Shown here piece after piece: positions 1-6,044 of a DNA stretch of 6,044 bases. The translations under genes were made by a program, and so were the position numbers. Source of the stretch: Cryomorphaceae bacterium (GTDB lineage: Bacteria; Bacteroidota; Bacteroidia; Flavobacteriales_G; Salibacteraceae); the NCBI GenBank assembly GCA_003564735.1, contig PXEK01000054.1, positions 1-6,044 of the forward strand, read 5' to 3'. Every line of letters begins with the position of its first letter. The first letter of the stretch is position 1. Below the pieces are notes generated by a model, which had not been told where the DNA came from, did not search any database, and was given only the letters and a program-made list of their open reading frames with translations.

Positions 1-3000
1 AACAACCCGCCGTACAAAACGCAAACTACCGCTGCCATGCCCGCCAATAACGGTTATCAAGTCATGCTGGATTCATTGCCTAAAGACAAGGAGTTTGCTT
101 GGCGAATTACGGCAAAAAGCGATGGGCAAAAAGTTGCGGAGAGTTCGGTCAGAACCTTTACCTCACCGCCGTTCTTGGAAAAGTTTATGGCAGGTAACCA
201 CGAGGTTTTGATCACTACTTTAGAGGGCAACGATTTGACCTCTCTTTCGGGAACCGGAAAAATTAAAATTGGGGGTAGCGACTCCTCGTTGCTCGAGGTA
301 AACTTTGAGAACTTAAAATTGCTTGAAGTGGCCGGGCAAATTGTTTTGGACGACGGTGAAATTGAGTCGCCTATTAACATGGATACCATTGGCTTGGAGA
401 GCTTAGTTGAGGGGGTTCCCAACGGCGTTTTTCATCCTGAAGCGGTGAAGTTAAATAAAGACGCTTTGGCTCTGAAAGGGAAAATCACATACCCGTTGCC
501 GCTTTCAACCACCTCGAGTAATCAAGCGGAAATGGAAACCGAAACCGACTGGGTGAATTTTGATAATTATTACTTGCAGGGCGGTTTAAATTTGAGTGAG
601 AACAACACTTTTAACTTACTGGATCCTGCCGGAATCATCATTACTTATGATGAAACCTCTGAGTTGATTATAAGTGAAAACAGGTTTACCGGAAATTACA
701 ACGGTGAAATTACATTTGACGGCAGTGATATCGTTGACGATGAGGGGCAAACTGTTGTTATTCCGTTTATCGATTTTGATAACCTGCATTACAATACTAT
801 TGAGTACAACTTAAATGATGTGCAAATTTACCTTGTTGAAAATACGCTAATGCACATCGATCCTTCTAAAATCACTGTAGATTTTAGTGAAGATGAATCG
901 CCCGGTGAAAAAAGCGGCTCTCCTGACTGGACCGGATTGTACTTTGATGAAGTTGAATTTGTAATGCCGTTGGGTTTTGACCAAAATGCCGTTGCTTATA
1001 TTGATAAAGAAATTAGATTGAACGGCGCTTTAAATCAATCGCACATTAAAAAGAACAGCATTGATTCCAAGGGTCTTAATTTTGAGATTGACCACTCCTT
1101 TTCAGATAAACTGGTTTCGGTTCACGCCTTTATAGGAGACTTCGATTATTTGAAATTTGATGTTGACGGCAGCGACTTTAAGTCGGGTGAAATAGCTGTT
1201 GATTTAGTATTACCCATGATTTCAGAGAGTAAAACCTTTGATGTTACCGTGCCGCTTTCGGCAACCGGTTTTGAGGAAGCTTTTTTTGAAGGGAATTTCG
1301 ACGAGAAAATTGAAATAGATAAAGACGACGACGAACGGTACATGTACATTGATGTAGCAAGCGCTCATTTTGATGACGACGGCAATCTTGAAATGAATGC
1401 CAAATATGAATGTCCGGCATTGGGTCTGACCGTGGATAACATCTCTGATTTTAAGATGGATGCCTATGATCGAATAGGTTTTGGAGCTGTAAGTGCTCCT
1501 ATGGAATTGGAAACTCCGGTTTCGTGTGATTTAAACGGTATGCCCCTTACCGTAGATGCTATTGGTGCTATTGAATTAGAAGATTACGGTGTAGCAGTAG
1601 GGGCGAGGGCTACTATTGATTTCGGGCCGGGATACAGTGATGCCGGGGTGGGTGCGGGCGCCGGTTCGGGGGCGGGTGCGGGAGCAAGCGCCGGGTCGAG
1701 TTCTTCGGGAGGCGTTTCGCAAGCAGGAGCATCGGCAAATGCGGGAGCCGGAGCCGGCGTGCAAGTGGTGTTTGGCGGCGTTAAAGCAAATGTTGAAGCA
1801 ACGGCTACTACGGGAGCGAGTGCTCAAGCTAAAGTTGATTTTCGTGATGGTGCTATGACGGCAAGTGCAAGTGCTTCAGGCAATGCAGAGGCTTACAGTC
1901 CGTTTGCCGCAGCGGGAGGAGAAGGTTCTGCCGGGATTACTGTTGGTGACGGTAACGTATCTGCTCAGGCCGGAGCTTCGGCTGAGGTTTCTTCTGATAT
2001 GCTGCAGGGCTTGTCAGATGCAGCAAGCCGAATTACAGGTTTGAAATTTAAAGATGCCTCCATGAAAGCTGATGTGGGGGCAGGGTCTAATTTCACATCT
2101 TCAGATTACGGGTTTCAGTTTGATGCCGAAATTTTTGTTGACCTGGGTATGATTGCCAGCGGCTTTGCAAAGGTCTCTTACTTGCACGATCATGAATTCG
2201 GTCCGGGAACAAATGTGTTAAGCGGAACAATTAATTTTGTTTCAGGAATTTTACCCATACCTGTTGTTGATGAGTTAGAGGGACAAATTATGGCAGGTTT
2301 CACAACAGGATCTAGTGAAAAACCAAAACCTGTTTTACTCATTCGCGGCTATGTAGGTACTCATTTTACTATTAAGCCGCCCTTAATAGGTGTAAATGAA
2401 GTTGGTTTTGCAATAGGCACTCATGTGTCGCCTGATGAATGGGTAAGTCATAGCGGAGAGTCTGTGCCTAAGAAAGAGTTTAAAATTGATACGGATGTCC
2501 CCGCATTTGTAACGGTATCGGGTGGAATTCAAGATGAGGTTGCTATACCGTATTCCGGAATTGGTGGAGGTGTTATATATAATTTCAAACTTAATGGAGG
2601 AGGTAGAATAAACCCTTCAGAGCCTATAGATTTTGACAATCCAAATTCTCTTACAGGTCTGCGAAGTTGCGTGTTCATGAACTTTAAAGGAGGTATAATT
2701 AATGCTGATTTCACCCCGCTTGATTTATTACTTGATGATGAGAGTGTAGTGGGAATTTCAGGTGGGTTGGATGCCTGTCCGGGGAAAATTTATGAAGCTA
2801 AGGGAAGGCTTGATGCTGATATTTGGTTAGGTCTGGCGCTGCACCCGGGTCTCCCCGCACCCATTTATTATTGCGGTAAGGGGCAGGCTGATATAGACTT
2901 GAAAATTGACTTTGAAAACTTACCTGACCTTGAGGCTCATCATTATGAGGTAAAACTCGGCACCCGAGAAAAACCCATGACTGTGGACTTGTACTGTCAA

Positions 3001-3462
3001 CCCAATTTGAGAGCCTACGCATGGATGCATGGAGGCATTCAAGGAGGAAGTGGACTATTCGATGTGGAATATGGCTTAGGAGTGGAAACGGATATAAATA
3101 TCAAATCACCAAAACTTCCTTTGGCCGTGGGTTGGGTACGACCTTATTTTGAATTGAACTCCAAAATAGAGTCTTCCGTTTCCGGCAGCCTTGATCTTGC
3201 ATCTCTTGATACTCCCGAAAAATTAGCTGCCGAATTTCAGCTTCATACACACGCCAGCTTTTATGTGTCTGCCGGAATTGATTATGAGATTTTATTGAAA
3301 AAAGGCAATGTAAATTTGGGTACAGTTTATTTGTTGGCTGACGGCAAACTAACGGGAAGCAACCAAGTAATTCAACTTGAAGGAGACTTTGAGGCGTCTT
3401 TCAGTGCATTAGGGAAATCATTTACCGCTAAATTTTCAGGTGTTGTACCATTAATTGAATAG
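1..3462 (+). CDS. Large beta-rich FN3-containing protein, 5'-truncated by the window
   Basis: The frame is open from base 1 (12 residues precede the first ATG at 37), so the true start lies upstream and that Met is probably internal. Residue numbers here count from it. Residues 1-42 look like the end of an FN3-type domain (LPKDKEFAWRITAKSDG, then VAESSVRTFTS). Residues 45-530 are rich in predicted beta strands with many Asp/Glu, including DKDDDE at 428-433 and DDDGN at 446-450. Residues 536-574 are almost all Gly/Ala/Ser, followed by an Ala-alternating stretch to about 655. Residues 660-1141 are again beta-rich, with Gly-rich turns (GIGGGVIYNF). F-E/D-N-L recurs at 90, 247 and 959, hinting at repeated modules. 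Six Cys residues are scattered. I see no transmembrane helix, catalytic motif or type IX sorting domain. It resembles the large, poorly characterised FN3-bearing proteins of Bacteroidota. A structural or adhesive extracellular role is inference. It ends in tandem stops (TAG TAA) 6 bases before the next gene. Confidence 0.85.
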   Translation, partial: NNPPYKTQTTAAMPANNGYQVMLDSLPKDKEFAWRITAKSDGQKVAESSVRTFTSPPFLEKFMAGNHEVLITTLEGNDLTSLSGTGKIKIGGSDSSLLEVNFENLKLLEVAGQIVLDDGEIESPINMDTIGLESLVEGVPNGVFHPEAVKLNKDALALKGKITYPLPLSTTSSNQAEMETETDWVNFDNYYLQGGLNLSENNTFNLLDPAGIIITYDETSELIISENRFTGNYNGEITFDGSDIVDDEGQTVVIPFIDFDNLHYNTIEYNLNDVQIYLVENTLMHIDPSKITVDFSEDESPGEKSGSPDWTGLYFDEVEFVMPLGFDQNAVAYIDKEIRLNGALNQSHIKKNSIDSKGLNFEIDHSFSDKLVSVHAFIGDFDYLKFDVDGSDFKSGEIAVDLVLPMISESKTFDVTVPLSATGFEEAFFEGNFDEKIEIDKDDDERYMYIDVASAHFDDDGNLEMNAKYECPALGLTVDNISDFKMDAYDRIGFGAVSAPMELETPVSCDLNGMPLTVDAIGAIELEDYGVAVGARATIDFGPGYSDAGVGAGAGSGAGAGASAGSSSSGGVSQAGASANAGAGAGVQVVFGGVKANVEATATTGASAQAKVDFRDGAMTASASASGNAEAYSPFAAAGGEGSAGITVGDGNVSAQAGASAEVSSDMLQGLSDAASRITGLKFKDASMKADVGAGSNFTSSDYGFQFDAEIFVDLGMIASGFAKVSYLHDHEFGPGTNVLSGTINFVSGILPIPVVDELEGQIMAGFTTGSSEKPKPVLLIRGYVGTHFTIKPPLIGVNEVGFAIGTHVSPDEWVSHSGESVPKKEFKIDTDVPAFVTVSGGIQDEVAIPYSGIGGGVIYNFKLNGGGRINPSEPIDFDNPNSLTGLRSCVFMNFKGGIINADFTPLDLLLDDESVVGISGGLDACPGKIYEAKGRLDADIWLGLALHPGLPAPIYYCGKGQADIDLKIDFENLPDLEAHHYEVKLGTREKPMTVDLYCQPNLRAYAWMHGGIQGGSGLFDVEYGLGVETDINIKSPKLPLAVGWVRPYFELNSKIESSVSGSLDLASLDTPEKLAAEFQLHTHASFYVSAGIDYEILLKKGNVNLGTVYLLADGKLTGSNQVIQLEGDFEASFSALGKSFTAKFSGVVPLIE
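1642..1758 (+). repeat. Silk-like Gly/Ala/Ser low-complexity segment within gene 1
   Basis: This stretch encodes residues 536-574 of gene 1, where 35 of 39 residues are Gly, Ala or Ser, including runs of alternating G-A and one S-S-S-S. By hand count 87 of 117 bases are G or C (about 74%), much richer than the flanking AT-leaning coding sequence. A second stretch (about 1783-2000) is less dense but keeps an every-other-residue Ala/Ser pattern (VEATATTGASAQAK, MTASASASGNAEA, VSAQAGASAEVSS). The alternation would suit stacked beta strands or a flexible linker. The bias creates open frames in the other registers here, which are composition artefacts. Confidence 0.85.
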
Positions 3463-3468
3463 TAATCA

Positions 3469-5475
3469 ATGAAAATAATGAAATACATATTGCTTATCGT
3501 GTTGATTCCGGGTTTATCCGCTATCAATCTTTTAATGAGTCAAAATACCGATGAAACCTTGCTTTATGTGCGTATTGACGATGAAAACGGCCCGGTAAAA
3601 CTTAAATGGTTTACCGATAAAATAGTTTCTCACGAAGGGTTTAACGTTTATCGCCAAAAACAGGGGACAAATGATCGAGAAAAACTCAATAATGAACCGC
3701 TAAAGCCCGGCGCAAAACCAATTCCTGAAGCCGTGTTAACTGAGGAATTGGAGGGATTTTCAGAAATAATTTCTAAGCCGGATTATTATTTAGGAAAAGA
3801 ACCGATGATGGATTTTGTTCTTATCCCGTATTTTATTTCAAATGAGCACTTTGCTCAATTTGCGGGAATTCGGTTCGATGACGCCACGGCGGCTAAGGGT
3901 TCTGAATATGTATATATCATTGAAGAAATCAAGGAAGGAAACAAAGTTGAAATAGTTCGGTCAGAACCGATAACCGCCGGTGAGTTGCGCTTGGAAGAGG
4001 CGCCGAAAGAAATAATTTCTAAGAGTTCAAACACCAAAATCAAAATAGGATGGAAAGCCGAGCCGGAAAGATATTATGCCGTAAATATTTATCGCGCCCC
4101 GGCTGATGACCCCGAAAATGTAACTAAAATTAATGACGAACCGGTGCGATTTAATAATGAAGGAGGCGGTGTTTCTAAATATCCTTTTCAAGATTTGGGA
4201 CTGAATAAAGACGACGAGTTTATATACTCTTTAAAATCGGTCGATTATTTTGGTTTGGAGGCTCAAACGGCTAACCCCGTAAAATTCGGTACCCAAGATG
4301 TTATTCCGCCCACCCCCCCGTTTAACTTGGAAATTGATGGTGATGATGCTTCATTGACTTTGGTATTGGAGTGGGAGGCCGAAATCCCTGATGATTTTAA
4401 ATCATTTACCATTCATTATTCACGTGGCAGTGACAGTGATTACAAGCCGGTAATTGAAAGTTTGCCCGCGGTGCAAAAAACCGTTGAATATCAAGTAGAA
4501 GAAGCGGGAGAGCACTTTTTTAAGATAGAATCTGCCGATGTAAACAACAATTCGTCTTTTAGTGAACCAATATCCAAAAATCTAATAGATGTGATTCCGC
4601 CCGAAGTACCGAAAAATGTCATCACTGAAATTGATACGGGTATGGTTTTGATTTCTTGGGATTCCGTTCACGATAAAGATTTGATGGGGTATATCGTTTA
4701 CCGCCAACAAGGTGACGAGTCAAGACCATATAACCGGTTTAATCGTGTGCCTATTACAGAAACTTCTTTTACAAATCAATTACCCGAAAATGTAGTCGGC
4801 GGTTATAAATACAAGGTTGTAGCGGTAGATACCAACGGCAACAAAAGCTCAATGAGCAATGTTGCACAGGCCGTTTTTGAAGATAGAAATCCGCCGCCCA
4901 AACCATTCATTACCCGTATCGCGCTAAATGATGAAAATCAACCCGAAGTCAATTGGCAGGAAATTGCCGCCGGCGATTTGCAGGGGATTGATGTTTACCG
5001 GCGTTTGACCGGTGAAAACAGTGAATGGCAAAAGGTAAATATCAACATTTTGCGTCCCGAGACAAAAACCTATCGCGACCGATCGGCAGAGCCGGGGGGT
5101 ACTTATGAATACTCGGTAATAGCCACAGATACTGCCGGTAATGTTTCGCCGCGATCCAATGCAAAAAGCATAAAAATCGCTCGGGATAAATCTGCAACCG
5201 CAGAGTTGAAAAAGTTTAAAGCCAAAACCCGCAGACGCAATAACAATATTGAGTTCGAGTGGGAAGTAAATGATCCGGCCTCGGTTGTGGGATATGTGTT
5301 GTACGGTAAAAACCCCGGTGACAAACAATTAAAACCCGTTACCGGCAAGTTGAATACTATGGAGTACACCATTAAAAAACCCGCTGCGGGAAAGCATGAG
5401 TTTATGCTGAAAGTGTACGATAACAAAGGGAATAAAATTAAATCTGAAGTGGTGACGGTGGAGATTTCAGAGTAA
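3469..5475 (+). CDS. Secreted multi-domain fibronectin type III protein
   Basis: The 668-residue product starts with a short basic stretch and a hydrophobic core (YILLIVLIPGLSAINLL), a signal peptide probably cleaved near MSQ at 23-25. There is no lipobox Cys. The rest is about six FN3-like domains: roughly 40-172 (with an insert), 178-274, 280-372, 376-470, 474-571 and 575-668. Recurring marks are the strand-B Trp (GWKAEP, EWEAEI, SWDSV, NWQEI, EWEVN), a G-x-x-VYR strand (GFNVYRQ, GYIVYRQ, GIDVYRR), a Y-x-V-x-A-x-D-x-x-GN-x-S strand F, and PP-containing linkers at 280-281, 377-378 and 475-477. No enzymatic domain or type IX C-terminal signal is seen. Such arrays usually serve as spacers or adhesive stalks; the ligand is unknown. 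The start at 3469 gives MKIMKY. An in-frame ATG at 3478 (MKY) also leaves a good signal peptide. The gene begins 6 bases after gene 1 stops, so co-transcription and perhaps translational coupling are likely. Confidence 0.88.
   Translation: MKIMKYILLIVLIPGLSAINLLMSQNTDETLLYVRIDDENGPVKLKWFTDKIVSHEGFNVYRQKQGTNDREKLNNEPLKPGAKPIPEAVLTEELEGFSEIISKPDYYLGKEPMMDFVLIPYFISNEHFAQFAGIRFDDATAAKGSEYVYIIEEIKEGNKVEIVRSEPITAGELRLEEAPKEIISKSSNTKIKIGWKAEPERYYAVNIYRAPADDPENVTKINDEPVRFNNEGGGVSKYPFQDLGLNKDDEFIYSLKSVDYFGLEAQTANPVKFGTQDVIPPTPPFNLEIDGDDASLTLVLEWEAEIPDDFKSFTIHYSRGSDSDYKPVIESLPAVQKTVEYQVEEAGEHFFKIESADVNNNSSFSEPISKNLIDVIPPEVPKNVITEIDTGMVLISWDSVHDKDLMGYIVYRQQGDESRPYNRFNRVPITETSFTNQLPENVVGGYKYKVVAVDTNGNKSSMSNVAQAVFEDRNPPPKPFITRIALNDENQPEVNWQEIAAGDLQGIDVYRRLTGENSEWQKVNINILRPETKTYRDRSAEPGGTYEYSVIATDTAGNVSPRSNAKSIKIARDKSATAELKKFKAKTRRRNNNIEFEWEVNDPASVVGYVLYGKNPGDKQLKPVTGKLNTMEYTIKKPAAGKHEFMLKVYDNKGNKIKSEVVTVEISE
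3586..5472 (+). repeat. Tandem array of about six diverged FN3-like domains
   Basis: The array fills nearly all of gene 2 after the signal peptide. Units are about 90-100 residues, except the first (about 130), which carries an insert around residues 75-130 between its strand-C-like GFNVYRQ and its GSEYVYIIEE strand. Domains 4 and 5 are the most canonical and most alike, both with G-x-x-VYR and V-A/T-D-T-x-GN-x-S. Domain 6 opens with a basic patch (KKFKAKTRRR at 581-590). Similarity is at protein level only; I see no long identical DNA repeats, so the duplications look old. Confidence 0.8.
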
Positions 5476-5512
5476 GAGTTAAATGCTAAGGATAAATTAA
5501 ATATTTAAATTT
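5476..5512 (+). promoter_or_regulatory. AT-rich leader upstream of gene 3
   Basis: This is the only real intergenic spacer: 37 bases, of which 31 are A or T by hand count. It has no Shine-Dalgarno-like purine run at the usual distance; AAGGATAA lies about 20 bases before the ATG, too far to act as one. AT-rich leaders without Shine-Dalgarno sites are normal in Bacteroidota. It contains a perfect 12-base palindrome, TTAAATATTTAA (5497-5508), which may be a chance product of composition. No TAnnTTTG-type -7 element was seen here or in the end of gene 2, and no terminator hairpin, so read-through from gene 2 is the simplest model. Confidence 0.45.
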
Positions 5513-6044
5513 ATGAAATTAATTTATAAATCCGGTTTTGTCTTCATGAGCTGCTTCTTCTTTGTGTTTTTCGAACTGCAGGCACAGGTAGGTTATAATA
5601 ATCCCAACCCTCACCCCTCTGCACTGGTGGATATGAGTGCGAACGATAAGGGTCTTTTAATTCCGCGCATGACCTCAGCCGAGCGCAGTGCCATGGCTAT
5701 AGCATCCACTCCGCCCGCTGAGGGCCTATTGGTTTTTGATACCGATGTCAACCGCTTTTTTTATTGGGATGATAATGTGGGAGCGTGGAGACCGGTGAAT
5801 TTTGCCGATGTTGAGGAAATAGGCGGAGAGGAAGCTGTTCGAATTTACTCAGGAGTAAATATTTCAGATAACTATAATGGTGTTCAACCTCCTGCAAACG
5901 GACTCATAGTGGAGGGGAATGTGGGAATTGGGACGGATAACCCTACAGTAAAACTTGAAGTACACGGTGATGTCGGGTTTGTAGGTAAAACTTATGTATC
6001 TGAAGTTGAGTATGTTGACCCTGCAATGAGTTATTTAGTGCCGG
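5513..6044 (+). CDS. Exported VGIG/tail-fibre-like protein, 3'-truncated by the window
   Basis: The frame runs from ATG 5513 to the window end (177 complete codons) without a stop, so the C-terminal part is missing. Residues 1-25 form a signal peptide with a long aromatic core (GFVFMSCFFFVFF) ending in ELQAQ, with likely cleavage before VGYNN. Residues 26-95 carry a module common in secreted Bacteroidota proteins: VGYNNPNPHPSALVDM, KGLLIPRMTSAERSAM, GLLVFDTDVNRFFYW, AWRPV. A second motif, GNVGIGTDNPTVKLEVHGDV, covers 135-154, resembling the VGIGT-x-P-x-x-KL-x-V-x-G repeats seen in phage tail-fibre-like and adhesin-like proteins. The Cys at residue 14 lies inside the hydrophobic core and is not a convincing lipobox. 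The module is generally taken to be surface- or fibre-associated; the specific role is unknown. It follows gene 2 by 37 bases on the same strand, probably as part of the same operon. The domain that would define its job, at the C-terminus, is outside the window. Confidence 0.85.
   Translation, partial: MKLIYKSGFVFMSCFFFVFFELQAQVGYNNPNPHPSALVDMSANDKGLLIPRMTSAERSAMAIASTPPAEGLLVFDTDVNRFFYWDDNVGAWRPVNFADVEEIGGEEAVRIYSGVNISDNYNGVQPPANGLIVEGNVGIGTDNPTVKLEVHGDVGFVGKTYVSEVEYVDPAMSYLVP

Noticed and set aside
57..422. Antisense open frame of 121 codons near the window start
   Set aside because: It lies opposite gene 1 sequence with clear FN3-like and beta-strand patterning, has no visible initiation signals and has a Ser/Pro-rich shadow-like composition.
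1318..1386. Asp-rich stretches DKDDDE and DDDGN in gene 1 as calcium-binding repeats
   Set aside because: The spacing does not match an EF-hand, thrombospondin type 3 or RTX nonapeptide consensus; the whole N-terminal half is acidic, so the clusters alone are weak evidence.
1576..1858. Overlapping open frames on both strands (minus 1576-1827, plus 1616-1858) across the GC-rich block
   Set aside because: They are caused by the GC-rich, stop-poor Gly/Ala/Ser coding. Their products are Arg/Cys-rich or otherwise unlike real proteins, and gene 1 reads through in a better-supported frame.
4924..5426. Antisense open frames opposite the fifth and sixth FN3 units (minus 4924-5328 and 5103-5426)
   Set aside because: They lie wholly within gene 2, whose translation shows clear FN3 patterns. 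The antisense products show no recognisable domain and overlap each other in different frames.
5483..5500. Five-codon leader frame (ATG to TAA) upstream of gene 3
   Set aside because: It is too short to judge, has no attenuator-like codon run or hairpins, and such frames arise readily by chance in AT-rich spacers.
5497..5508. Perfect palindrome TTAAATATTTAA as a regulator-binding site or terminator
   Set aside because: With 31 of 37 spacer bases A or T, such a palindrome is expected fairly often. It has no GC stem for a terminator and no second copy in the window was noticed to support an operator.

Overview
The window looks like chromosomal DNA from a member of the Bacteroidota. The basis is the style of its proteins and signals. 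The third gene carries the N-terminal arrangement 'signal peptide, VG-NNPNP, SALVDM, KGLLIPRMT, GLLVFDTD, YWDD, W-PV', which is typical of secreted proteins in that phylum. None of the genes has a convincing Shine-Dalgarno site, and the one real spacer is extremely AT-rich. I cannot narrow the organism to a class or genus from this sequence.

All coding capacity is on the plus strand, in three tightly packed genes. Gene 1 (1-3462) is open at its 5' end. It is the C-terminal 1,153 residues of a very large, beta-rich protein, entering the window in the tail of a fibronectin type III-like (FN3) domain. It has a striking Gly/Ala/Ser-rich, silk-like segment near its middle. Gene 2 (3469-5475) follows after 6 bases. 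It encodes a 668-residue protein with a signal peptide and about six FN3-like domains in tandem, with no recognisable catalytic domain. Gene 3 (5513-6044, cut off by the window end) follows after a 37-base AT-rich spacer. It encodes a signal peptide and an N-terminal module of the VGIG/tail-fibre-like type.

The spacing suggests a single operon whose products are exported and form or decorate an extracellular or surface structure. This is inference: no enzyme, toxin, immunity or phage structural gene is visible, so function cannot be fixed. Neither complete C-terminus (genes 1 and 2) shows a type IX secretion sorting domain that I recognise, so the proteins may remain periplasmic, be surface-held by partners, or leave by another route. 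I see no RNA genes, mobile elements, CRISPR arrays, convincing terminators or recognisable promoters.
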